Shown: positions 16,563-25,000 of the stretch, in pieces | How positions within the stretch are numbered: position 1 is the stretch's first letter | How the letters are laid out: every line of letters starts with the position of its first letter | From: Chitinophaga filiformis | GTDB taxonomy: Bacteria > Bacteroidota > Bacteroidia > Chitinophagales > Chitinophagaceae | DNA: 64,000 bases | Direction of reading: 5' to 3' | Assembly: GCF_021646545.1 (NCBI RefSeq) | Contig: NZ_JAKIRP010000001.1 | Coordinates: 1,240,001-1,304,000, forward strand | The notes under the pieces: model-generated | The model's input: the letters and a program-made list of their open reading frames with translations, nothing else | What the model was told of the DNA's origin: nothing | Database searches by the model: none | Program-made: the position numbers and the translations under genes

Positions 16563-17138
16563 ATGTTCGGTTTGTTCAGTTTTGACCAGATTCTGGCTAT
16601 TACCTTCACTCTTTTCGCAGTTATTGATATTGTTGGATCTATTCCCGTACTGATTTCCCTGAAGGAAAAGCTGGGCCATATCGACTCAGGAAAGGCTACT
16701 ATTGCCTCAGGGTTTTTGATGATACTGTTCCTGCTGGTTGGAGAGCCATTCCTGAACCTCTTGAGCGTGGATGTTCACTCCTTTGCGGTAGCAGGTTCCA
16801 TTGTGATCTTTGTAATTGGTCTGGAAATGATCCTGGGAGTGGAGTTTTTCAAAAGTGAGAAAGATACCAAAACAGGTAGCCTGATCCCGATTGCCTTTCC
16901 GCTGATAGCTGGTTCAGGTACCCTGACTACCATTATGTCGCTCAAAGCCAACTACGAAGAAACGAATATCCTGGCGGGCATCCTTCTGAACCTGGTGATC
17001 ATCTATATCGTACTGCGCTCTCTGAGCTGGATAGAACGCATCCTGGGTAAAGCGGGCCTGATGGTGGTACGTAAGTTCTTTGGCGTGATCCTGCTGGCTA
17101 TTGCCGTGAAGATCTTCAAGAGCAACCTGAATATGTGA
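16563..17138 (+). CDS. MarC family integral membrane protein
   Basis: 191 residues with six hydrophobic segments, the size and pattern of the MarC (UPF0056) family: 'FTLFAVIDIVGSIPVLISL' at the N terminus, 'VGEPFLNLLSVDVHSFAVAGSIVIFVIGLEMILG' in the middle, and 'PIAFPLIAGSGTLTTIMSL' before the third pair of helices. MarC proteins are inner-membrane proteins of unresolved function; the old link to antibiotic resistance in E. coli was not confirmed. It is encoded alone, 84 bp upstream of tRNA-Arg(CCG). Confidence 0.9.
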   Translation: MFGLFSFDQILAITFTLFAVIDIVGSIPVLISLKEKLGHIDSGKATIASGFLMILFLLVGEPFLNLLSVDVHSFAVAGSIVIFVIGLEMILGVEFFKSEKDTKTGSLIPIAFPLIAGSGTLTTIMSLKANYEETNILAGILLNLVIIYIVLRSLSWIERILGKAGLMVVRKFFGVILLAIAVKIFKSNLNM

Positions 17139-17222
17139 TTGAAAATAAGTAGAGGGGCTTTTGTAATTGATCGCTAAATACATTAGTTTTGCCTTCCTTT
17201 CCTGGTGAACAGGATGGCTTCC

Positions 17223-17294
17223 GGCCTCGTAGTACAATGGATAGTATAAGAGTTTCCGAAGCTCCAGATACAGGTTCGATTCCTGTCGAGGCTA
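17223..17294 (+). tRNA. tRNA-Arg (anticodon CCG)
   Basis: Acceptor GGCCTCG / CGAGGCT, D stem GTAC/GTAT, anticodon loop TTCCGAA (anticodon CCG, reads CGG), T arm ACAGG-TTCGATT-CCTGT. The lowest anticodon-stem pair (27-43) is an A-C mismatch. The 3' CCA is not encoded. Confidence 0.93.
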
Positions 17295-17297
17295 CTT

Positions 17298-17331
17298 AAA
17301 AGTCTTGTAATTAATTGGTTACAAGACTTTT
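17298..17331 (+). terminator. Rho-independent terminator of tRNA-Arg(CCG)
   Basis: Perfect 13-bp stem AAAAGTCTTGTAA / TTACAAGACTTTT, 8-nt loop, T run, directly behind the tRNA. Confidence 0.9.
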
Positions 17332-17372
17332 TTTATTCTCATCACATTTTCTGTTGGTCTACTCAAAATTTG

Positions 17373-17380
17373 TAAATTTG
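17373..17380 (+). promoter_or_regulatory. Putative -7 promoter element
   Basis: TAAATTTG (TAnnTTTG) 39 bp before the DUF433 gene; a TTG at 17354-17356 lies 16 bp upstream, shorter than the usual spacing. Confidence 0.4.
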
Positions 17381-17419
17381 AACATGTTAACCTTGATGTA
17401 GATTTATTAATGTTATTTT

Positions 17420-17647
17420 ATGGATTACAAAGAGTATATAGAGTCTAACGCTGATATTATGCTAGGTAAGCCTGTTGTAAAAGGTACCAGGATTACTGTA
17501 GGGCTGATATTGCAGAGATTATCAGAAGGCGCTTCTATACAAGATCTTATTGAAGCTTATCCCCATCTTTCTATAGTGTCTATTAATGCTGCTCTAGCTT
17601 ATGCATCGGATGTTATCTCTAATGAAACAGTAATTGCTGTTGCATGA
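17420..17647 (+). CDS. DUF433 domain protein (VapB45-like antitoxin)
   Basis: 75 residues, the full DUF433 domain: 'NADIMLGKPVVKGTRITVGLILQRLSEGASIQDLIEAYPHLS' in overlapping pieces is the family signature, followed by a helix 'VSINAALAYASDVI'. DUF433 proteins are helical DNA-binding antitoxins that pair with PIN-like DUF5615 toxins encoded immediately downstream. Here the stop codon overlaps the ATG of the downstream gene (ATGA), as expected, but the toxin reading frame ends after 25 codons. The antitoxin may therefore be an orphan. Confidence 0.88.
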   Translation: MDYKEYIESNADIMLGKPVVKGTRITVGLILQRLSEGASIQDLIEAYPHLSIVSINAALAYASDVISNETVIAVA

Positions 17648-17721
17648 TATTGGCAGATGAAAACATCCATAGCTTTATTATTAAAACCTTGCGAGATGAG
17701 GGTTTTGAGGTTGTTTGTTAG
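17644..17721 (+). pseudogene. Truncated DUF5615 PIN-like toxin
   Basis: The frame starts with the ATG overlapping the DUF433 stop and reads 'MILADENIHSFIIKTLRDEG' then 'FEVVC' before TAG. This is the N terminus of DUF5615 PIN-like proteins, including the first acidic active-site residues (Asp5, Glu6), but the family is normally 100-130 residues long. No continuation in any frame is seen before the convergent glycosyltransferase gene ends at 17743, so the rest has been lost by deletion rather than by a simple frameshift. Confidence 0.8.
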
Positions 17722-17742
17722 GCAATCATCTTACTCCTTACA

Positions 17743-18657
17743 TTACCCCAGTGTCTTCATTTTGAAGAACATCTTCATACAAAACAAGACCTTGCGGAAT
17801 TCATTCCTTTTCTTCATTGCCAGGAAATAGCGTCTGTATTTAAGATACAGTTGCATACGTTTAAAATTATTCGCGAGCGAATAACTTTTATAGCTGTCAT
17901 GCAACTGCTGGAAGACCTTTCTTTCCTTGTCAAATGCCGGCGGACAGGCATCACGGTACATCTGGTAGACAGTCCGCATCTCCCGTATTTTTGCTTTCTG
18001 GTCAACCGCTTTGCCGGTAACATTTGAGCGGTGTTGTCTCCATTGAACAAAAGCCGTGTTGATATATTGGATCTCACCATAGAAAGTGGCGAAAAAAGGC
18101 AGCCAGAGGTCATACGGTATGACATTGGGATAAGGCATGGCCGCAACTGCAATTGACCTTTTCATGATGAGTGAATGTCCCGCTATGCAGTCGTCTGAAG
18201 TGAAATAAAGGCAATTGTCAAAGGTCGTCTGGTTTTTAAGTTCAGAATGTTTCTTCAGTGGCTGAAGATCTTCTGTTACCAGCTGGGAGTCGCTGTAGAT
18301 CATAGGATGATCGCCTATGGCGTTCATCAACTGCGTTGTCTTTTCAGGCGCCCATATGTCGTCCTGGTCAGAGAAGGAAATGAATTCCCCTACAGCCACG
18401 CTTACCGCCTTCTCAAAGTTTTTAGTATAACCAAGATTCGACGCATTCCGGAATACACGAATATGGCTATGCCTGGCAGCATATCTTTCGAGAATTTCAA
18501 CAGTATTGTCCTTACTGCAATCATCTACGGCCACAATCTCAATATTGGGATAGGTTTGCGCAAGCAGCGAATCCAATTGTGCTTCCAGGAACTTTGCCCC
18601 ATTATAGGTAGCCATCACTATCGATACAAGAGGAAGCGGTTTTATTTCGCCAGACAT
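17743..18657 (-). CDS. Family 2 glycosyltransferase
   Basis: 304 residues. A GT-A fold is clear: 'PLVSIVMATYNGAKFLEAQLDSLLAQ' at the N terminus, 'IEIVAVDDCSKDNTVEIL', and 'FISFSDQDDIWAPEKTTQL' with the DxD-like nucleotide-sugar site near residue 95-100. No membrane helices, so probably cytoplasmic or peripheral. Proteins with the 'SDQDDIW' motif often transfer rhamnose or related sugars during surface polysaccharide synthesis, but acceptor and donor cannot be read here. It is encoded alone, without other polysaccharide genes nearby. Its 3' end abuts the truncated toxin remnant. Confidence 0.92.
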   Translation of the reverse strand: MSGEIKPLPLVSIVMATYNGAKFLEAQLDSLLAQTYPNIEIVAVDDCSKDNTVEILERYAARHSHIRVFRNASNLGYTKNFEKAVSVAVGEFISFSDQDDIWAPEKTTQLMNAIGDHPMIYSDSQLVTEDLQPLKKHSELKNQTTFDNCLYFTSDDCIAGHSLIMKRSIAVAAMPYPNVIPYDLWLPFFATFYGEIQYINTAFVQWRQHRSNVTGKAVDQKAKIREMRTVYQMYRDACPPAFDKERKVFQQLHDSYKSYSLANNFKRMQLYLKYRRYFLAMKKRNEFRKVLFCMKMFFKMKTLG

Positions 18658-18783
18658 AGAAAAAAAGTACTGTTAAAAAAGCCGGTACCCCGGTTCAGCG
18701 GCGTAAAAGTATTGATATTATTCAGATTTGCATAGAATAGGGTACAAACCGCTGCTAAAACAGCCTCTTCCGTATACAAAAAA

Positions 18784-18817
18784 AGCGCTGAGGATAGATC
18801 TTGCTATCCTCAGCGCT
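18784..18817. terminator. Hairpin terminator
   Basis: Perfect 14-bp stem AGCGCTGAGGATAG / CTATCCTCAGCGCT with a 6-nt loop and, on the minus strand, a T run. It ends the SRPBCC gene. Confidence 0.88.
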
Positions 18818-18834
18818 CATATTCAGTTCGCTAA

Positions 18835-19374
18835 TTATTTCTCCAGGTTCGATTTCAGGTTTTTGAGCCCGGTCTGCAGGTCATCTCCGATCATTTTTTC
18901 AAAGTCCATGAATAACAGCATCAGGTTCATCGGATAATTCATATGCCCGTCAAATCCCCATTTTACCTTAGTTTCTGTTGGGGAAACGGATTCAGTCTGC
19001 ATATACGCCTGTTCGGTAGATTCAAAGGGTTTAATGAACCGTAATTCAAAATCAACCCTTTCGCCGTCGGCGATCTTTTTGATCTCCTGTTCGCCTTTAC
19101 CTACGTCCTTTTTATCGCTGTCCCAGGCGGAAACAAAACCGACAGTGCCATCGGTACCTGTATATGTCTTTTTCATTGCAGGGTCCATCATGACCCATTT
19201 ACTGTAATTGTCCTGGTTTTTCAGGAACTTGATGTAGTCAAAAACCTCCTGTTTCGGTTTATTGATCACTATTTCCCGTTCAACGGCATAGCGTTTTTTA
19301 GTGACGGCAGCAGCGATGAGTGCAATAGCGACCAGTACGACGATGACCAGCAGGATTTTCTTTAATGCTTTCAT
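18835..19374 (-). CDS. SRPBCC (START-like) family protein with N-terminal membrane anchor
   Basis: 179 residues. One N-terminal hydrophobic helix (about 5-25, 'ILLVIVVLVAIALIAAAV') is followed by a START/Bet v1-like domain: 'VEREIVINKPKQEVFDYIKFLKN', 'YSKWVMMDPAMKKTYTG', and a long C-terminal helix 'MLLFMDFEKMIGDDLQTGLKNL'. This is the polyketide-cyclase/SRPBCC arrangement common in Bacteroidota. The domain binds hydrophobic ligands; the ligand is unknown. It is monocistronic with its own terminator. Confidence 0.85.
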   Translation of the reverse strand: MKALKKILLVIVVLVAIALIAAAVTKKRYAVEREIVINKPKQEVFDYIKFLKNQDNYSKWVMMDPAMKKTYTGTDGTVGFVSAWDSDKKDVGKGEQEIKKIADGERVDFELRFIKPFESTEQAYMQTESVSPTETKVKWGFDGHMNYPMNLMLLFMDFEKMIGDDLQTGLKNLKSNLEK

Positions 19375-19460
19375 GTAAGTAGGTTTAAGTGACGGAAACG
19401 GCCTTTTAAGCCTTTTGATTTGTATTCAACAATGTAAAGTAGGAATTGTTTTTGGCGAAG

Positions 19461-19880
19461 TTAATCCTCGTCCTGCCATCGTATGCACATAATAGTGTAC
19501 GGATATGTGGCACAGACTGCTTGTCCATCTTGTCTGGCAGGTTTCCACCTCTTCATTTTCATGAACTCGTTGCGGAGCGTGTCCCGCAAACTGCCGGGGA
19601 TTCGGTCATCTGTGATAATAACGTCCGTCACCACGCCCTGCTTGTTGATATAAAGCGTTGCTCCCCGGAAACTCGGTATCGGATATTCATGAATCTTTTT
19701 GTAATAAGCAGATATTAACGGTATGATCTTCTCTCCTGCATGTTTCATAATGCCCTCGTCTCCACCCGGATATGCGGGAGCGACTTCGGTAAAACTGTAA
19801 TAAGTTGCACATCGGGACTGGCAGAAGGCCCCCATTTGAACTCCTGATAGTAGTAAGCAAGTAGCAAGTAACGATTTCAT
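19461..19880 (-). CDS. Secreted TonB C-terminal-domain-like protein
   Basis: 139 residues from the ATG at 19880; a further start 14 codons upstream would precede the signal peptide and is unlikely. After a signal peptide ('LLATCLLLSGVQMGAFCQ') it resembles the TonB C-terminal fold: 'EVAPAYPGGDEGIMKH', 'GATLYINKQGVVTDVIITDDR', 'MKMKRWKPARQDGQAVCATYPYTI'. It has no membrane-anchored energy-transducing N-terminal region, so it is a small periplasmic TonB-like domain of unknown partner. It is divergent from the SMC operon. Confidence 0.75.
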   Translation of the reverse strand: MKSLLATCLLLSGVQMGAFCQSRCATYYSFTEVAPAYPGGDEGIMKHAGEKIIPLISAYYKKIHEYPIPSFRGATLYINKQGVVTDVIITDDRIPGSLRDTLRNEFMKMKRWKPARQDGQAVCATYPYTIMCIRWQDED

Positions 19881-19974
19881 AGTCAGCGGATACGCCAAAT
19901 TACAACTTTCCATTATCCACATCCGTTCTCAAATCCATTTTTTTTCTCCAACTTACAGGCCTTTGGGGATTTTT

Positions 19975-21444
19975 ATGAATAAAGACGATCTATATTGGTT
20001 AATATCCACCTCGCCAGCTATACAGATGTTGCGGTTGCGTAATACGCACTGGATCTTACCCTTCTTATATGGTGTTTTTAAAGAGGAGAACAGGTTTTCT
20101 ATTTCTGAGGTACAGCTGGTACGCCTGCTGGCCGAAACCCTGAGCCAACAGGATGATGGAACCGAAGACCTGGAAGAAGCAAAGATCAACTTTGGAGAAG
20201 ATGAGGAAACCCGCAGCCGTAAATATATTCTGAACTGGGTACAGAAAAGGCTCCTGCAGGATCTCCCGGATGCAGAAGGAAATACCCAGTACCAGCTCAG
20301 CGCCTACACCGAGAAGGTGTTCCAGTGGATGCAGACCTTACAACTACGCCAGCACGTAGGTACGGAAAGCCGTTTTAAACTGTTATTCAACTCCTTACGG
20401 GATATCGTAGAGAATACGGAAGACGACAGGGCCAAGAAACTTGAAATACTGAAAAATAAACGGGCCGATATCGATAAAGAGATCAAAGCCCTGGAATTAG
20501 GTATCGTGCCGGACAGGTATAACAATGCCCAGGTGGAAGAGCGTCTGGAGCTGTTTACCCGCTTGTGTTATGAGTTGATCAGCGATTTCCGGGAGGTGGA
20601 AGATAATTTCAAAGCTATCCACCGCACTATCGTAGAACAGCATACCAAGGCTGAACAGAGCAAAGGTGCTATTATCGGCTTTGCCTTTGAAGCCTATGAC
20701 TCCCTCCGCAATAGTAACCAGGGTAAGAGCTTCTATGCTTTCTGGGACTTCCTGATTTCCCGTGCAGGCCAGGAAGAATGGCGGCAGCTCACAGACCAGC
20801 TGTTGCACACCATGACAGAAAGAAAGATCAGCGGCGACGAGCAATTCCTGCAGAATATCAAATCCATGCTGCTCCAGCAGGGTAAAACTGTATATGATGC
20901 CAATGATAAAATGGCGGAAAAGCTTAGCCGGATCATCTCCGAGAAAGAAATAGCCAGACATAGACGCCTGCGTAAGCAGATCAACAACATCAAGGAATTT
21001 GTCTTCGACCTGATCGAAGAAGATGACAATATTGATTGTGGCATTACATTGGATGATAGCGTAGGCATCAGGATGGTAATGGAGAAGAAACTGGCGCTGG
21101 AACAGAAGAAAGCAACTGTCGAGGTAAAACAACCGGCAAATGCTACCGAGCAGATTGAAGACATTACAAGGTTCAGCAGGTTGCTGAATACATCCTTCAT
21201 CAGCCGGAAACAGCTATGGGAAAAAGTGGAACATGCGCTGAAAGATAAGCAGACGGCTACGCTGAAAGAGGTGCTGGAACATTCTCCACTGGAGAACGGC
21301 CTGGCAGAGATCATCAGCTATTACGATTTCCTGCGAGAGAAAGCCAGTCGTGCATATATCGTGAAAAACACGACGGAGCTGATCCCACTGAATGCAGAAC
21401 AAACAAAATTTGTGGAGGTTCCCTATTTATTATTTGGTAAATAA
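19975..21444 (+). CDS. jetA: JetA: DUF3375 kleisin-like subunit of a Wadjet/MksBEF-type SMC complex
   Basis: 489 residues from the ATG at 19975 (a TTG 12 bp upstream is in frame but less likely). The N terminus 'DDLYWLISTSPAIQMLRLRN' and 'LPFLYGVFKEENRFSISEVQLVRLL' is the DUF3375 signature; a coiled, charged middle and a C-terminal winged-helix-like part ('LWEKVEHALKDKQTATLKEVLEH') follow. In type I Wadjet and related MksF proteins this is the kleisin that bridges SMC heads. It is the first gene of a tight operon with jetB (14 bp gap) and jetC (29 bp gap). No nuclease subunit gene follows. Confidence 0.92.
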   Translation: MNKDDLYWLISTSPAIQMLRLRNTHWILPFLYGVFKEENRFSISEVQLVRLLAETLSQQDDGTEDLEEAKINFGEDEETRSRKYILNWVQKRLLQDLPDAEGNTQYQLSAYTEKVFQWMQTLQLRQHVGTESRFKLLFNSLRDIVENTEDDRAKKLEILKNKRADIDKEIKALELGIVPDRYNNAQVEERLELFTRLCYELISDFREVEDNFKAIHRTIVEQHTKAEQSKGAIIGFAFEAYDSLRNSNQGKSFYAFWDFLISRAGQEEWRQLTDQLLHTMTERKISGDEQFLQNIKSMLLQQGKTVYDANDKMAEKLSRIISEKEIARHRRLRKQINNIKEFVFDLIEEDDNIDCGITLDDSVGIRMVMEKKLALEQKKATVEVKQPANATEQIEDITRFSRLLNTSFISRKQLWEKVEHALKDKQTATLKEVLEHSPLENGLAEIISYYDFLREKASRAYIVKNTTELIPLNAEQTKFVEVPYLLFGK

Positions 21445-21458
21445 CAGAGCGGATTATT

Positions 21459-22052
21459 ATGAGCACATCGAAAATATTACCTTATGCATCAGTGGTCGTA
21501 AAACTGCTGAAAGGCCCGGTGGAATACGTGGAGAAAGGCGCCTGGGAGAAATTGCTGCAATACAAGGTCGAACTGACCGGTTTCCTGCAACAACTGGGAT
21601 TGCTCCTGGTACTGGACGAACAGGATGGATACGCTTTTGTGAAACATGCACTTTCAGAAGATGATGAAGCATATGTAAGCTGGACACAAAGACGTTCTTT
21701 CAGTTACGAAGAAAGTATTATGCTGGTGCTGCTGCGCGAAATGATGGCCGAATTTGAGATCAGTGAATCTGCTTCCCGTGAACTCATCAAAAAACGCCGG
21801 GAAATAAAAGAATACGCGGAGCTTTTCTTCAAGGAAGGCGCCAGCCGTATCAAATTCCTGAAAGAAATAGACAGGTTAATAGACAAAGTAGAAGAAAGTG
21901 GTTTCCTGCATAAAATGGAAAACCATGAAGTAATAGACGAGCAGAAGTTCAGGATAAGAAAAATTATCAAAGCAAAAGTGGACAGTGAAGCGCTGGACAA
22001 TTTTCAGCAGCAGCTGATGGCACATGCCGGAGGCGTCGAAGCGGCTGAATAA
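21459..22052 (+). CDS. jetB: JetB: DUF4194 KITE-like subunit of a Wadjet/MksBEF-type SMC complex
   Basis: 197 residues. The DUF4194 pattern is visible: 'ASVVVKLLKGPVEYVEKGAWEKLLQYKVEL', 'LGLLLVLDEQDGYAFVKH', then 'SFSYEESIMLVLLREMMAEFE' and 'GASRIKFLKEIDRLIDKVEESGFL'. DUF4194 proteins are tandem winged-helix (KITE/MksE-like) partners of the kleisin. It lies between jetA and jetC with short gaps and must be co-translated with them. Length is usual for the family. Confidence 0.92.
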   Translation: MSTSKILPYASVVVKLLKGPVEYVEKGAWEKLLQYKVELTGFLQQLGLLLVLDEQDGYAFVKHALSEDDEAYVSWTQRRSFSYEESIMLVLLREMMAEFEISESASRELIKKRREIKEYAELFFKEGASRIKFLKEIDRLIDKVEESGFLHKMENHEVIDEQKFRIRKIIKAKVDSEALDNFQQQLMAHAGGVEAAE

Positions 22053-22081
22053 CATACCTGTAAAAACCTTTTATTAGCACA

Positions 22082-25000
22082 ATGCAGTTAAACGTTTTTA
22101 GTACTGATAATCACAAGAGTGGATTCCGCCTGCAATACCTGGAAGTATTCAACTGGGGTACATTCGACGAACATATACATAGCATCAAACCTAACGGTGA
22201 CACCAGCCTGCTGACAGGCGCCAATGGTAGTGGCAAGACCACTTTCATCGACGCCCTGCTCACATTGATGGTACCGGAAAAGAAATATCGTTTCTATAAC
22301 CAGAGTAGTGGTAGTGAGAAGAAGGGCGACAGAACAGAAGATTCCTATGTGCTGGGCGGATATGGAATGGTCAATAACGAAGCGACTGGTGTAACCAAAA
22401 CCCTTTACCTGAGAGAGAACAAGGAAGACGCCTACAGCATCCTGCTGGCCAACTTTGCGAATGAGGCTGATCAGGCGGTGACGCTCTTTCAGGTAAGGTA
22501 TTTTGTGAACGGCGATATGCGTAAGATCTTCGGTGTGGCCCACCGCGCTATGCATATTGCTGATGATTTCAGCCCCTTCGACCTGGGTGGCAACTGGCGG
22601 CGCCGCATCGACCAGTTGTACAATAGAGGCGGTCGCAGGCAGGTGGAATGGTTTGATGCCGCCAGCAAGTATGCACAGCGTATGGTAGATGCTCTGGGCA
22701 TGCAGAGCATACAGGCATTACAGCTGTTCAACCAAACCGTGGGTATCAAAGTATTGGGTAACCTGGATGACTTCATCCGTACCAACATGCTGGAACCGCG
22801 CAATATGGAAGAGCAGTTCCAGGAGTTGAAGAAACACCTCACTACCTTGCTCGATGCGCAGCGCAACATTGAAAAAGCAGAAGAACAGATCCGCTTGCTG
22901 GAGCCTGTAAAAGAGCATTATGAGAACTTCTCTTCCTATCAAACCACCATCACCCAACTGAAACAGGAGTTGAACACTGCTACTATCTGGAACAGCTTTA
23001 CACGCAATCAACTGTTGACGCAAGCCCTGTTTGAACGCAGACAGGAGGTGCAGGGGCTGCTGAAGAAGATAGAGGAAGCAAAGATCAATATGGCTGACCT
23101 GCTGGAACAGGAACGTACTACCCTGAACCTGCTGGAGCAGAATAAAGCCGGACAGCGTTTACAGCAACTGGAAAAAGAGATCCAGGAGCTGGAGAAGAAG
23201 CGCGTGGAAACAGAAGAGAACCTGAAAGAGTTTTCCGCCTGGTGTGAAACTTTACACCTGAAGGAAAACGATATGAACGATGAAGCTACCTATCAGCGGA
23301 TACTGAAAGAGGTGCATCGTAGTTCGCTGAAACTGGAAACAGAACAGCGCCTTAACGAGGAAGATGAATACAGTGCCAAGCGGGTAAAAGAGCGTGCGGA
23401 GAGTGAAAAGGAAACGCTGGAGAAAGAGATAGAAATGTTGCATCAATCACGCAACAACATCCCTTCCCACCTGGTAGCACTGCGTAAAGAGATCTGTAAT
23501 AATCTGAAGATCGATGTGAGTGAAATACTGTTCGCCGGAGAACTGATTCAGGTGAAAGCAGAAGAGATTGAATGGCAGCCTGCTCTTGAAAAGCTGCTGC
23601 ACTCTTTCTCACTGCGTCTGCTGGTGCCTGAGAAGCACTACAAGAAGGTTACTTCTTACGTGAACAATAATAACCTGCGTACGCGCCTGATATATTATCA
23701 GATCAAGGAATCTGCATTGACGCTCTATCCGGAAGATGATACCGTATATCATAAACTTGATTTCCATCCCGATCATAAATTAAGTCCCTGGGTACAACAA
23801 CAGATCATCCAGCAGTTCAGTTATGTGTGCGTGAACGATGAGAAAGCGCTCCAACGTCACGATATGGCGATCACTGTGGAAGGTTTGATCAAGAACCGCG
23901 ACAGGCATGAAAAGGACGATAGAAGCAATAGTAATGATGCTTCGCGTTATGTGATGGGTTGGAACAACGAGCGTAAGAAAGATGCGCTGATATCCAAAAG
24001 GAACAAGCTGAATGAAGCGATCATCTCATCCAACGAAATATTACAAACCTGCAAGTCAAGGTCCGGACGTTTGCAGAAACAATTCTATGCAATTGGACGT
24101 CTGAAAGAACATAAAGGATTTGATGAAATTAACGTTGCTAAGATCCAGAAGAATATCCGTAAGGCACAGGAGCAGATAGGTTCATTGACAGATGAAAACC
24201 AGGAACTGGATGCACTGAAACAGCAATTGCTGGACATCGAACGACAGAAGGAAGATAACCAGGAAGCACAGGCAATGCTCATCAGGAATGAAGCGCTCGA
24301 ACAGCGTAACATTGCTGATATGGAGGAAGAACAACAGGCTATGCAGCATTTGTTACAGCATATCACGGAAGCTGATAAGGATGAACTGCTCAACTTCCAG
24401 CAGCAGCATAGTCACCTGTTAGGTAACGTGACATTAGACAATATTGCCGGCATCTATAAATCACTCCGTGAGAATAAGGAACAGGATCTTAAACTGGCAG
24501 AAGACGCCCGTCACAAAGAAGAGGTGATGCTGAACAGAAGCATCAACCGTCTGAAGAGCCCTTCTGCGGAAGTAATACAGAAATTCCCCGACTGGATAGC
24601 TGATGTACAGGCCTTCTCTGATGATGCCGTGCATGCTACAGAATATATCGAATGGCTGAATAAGCTGACCACCGATAACTTGCCGGGATTCAAGAAGGAC
24701 TTTGAAAGTTATATCAACGTTACCATCACTTACAAGATTGGTGGCCTGAATGAGGAAATGGAGAAGTGGGAGCGTGATATCTCCAATACGATCCAGAAAC
24801 TGAACCATTCTCTGAGCGGTATCAACTTCAACCGTCTTCCTGATACATATATTCAGCTGGTGAAAAGACCGGTAGCTTCCGGTTCTGAAGCAAGGGAATT
24901 TAAGGGACGTTTGCTGGATGCCTTACCGCAGGCGGCCAACTGGCAGCAGAGTACCTTTGAAGAGAAGGCGCAGCATTTCCGTGAAAAAGTGCAGCCATTG

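Noticed and set aside
19963..19974. TTG as jetA start
   Set aside because: An ATG four codons downstream fits the family N terminus better and needs no rare start codon.
20497..21314. Long antisense open frames opposite jetA
   Set aside because: They mirror codons of the DUF3375 gene and give Ser/Leu/Phe-rich peptides without domain signatures.
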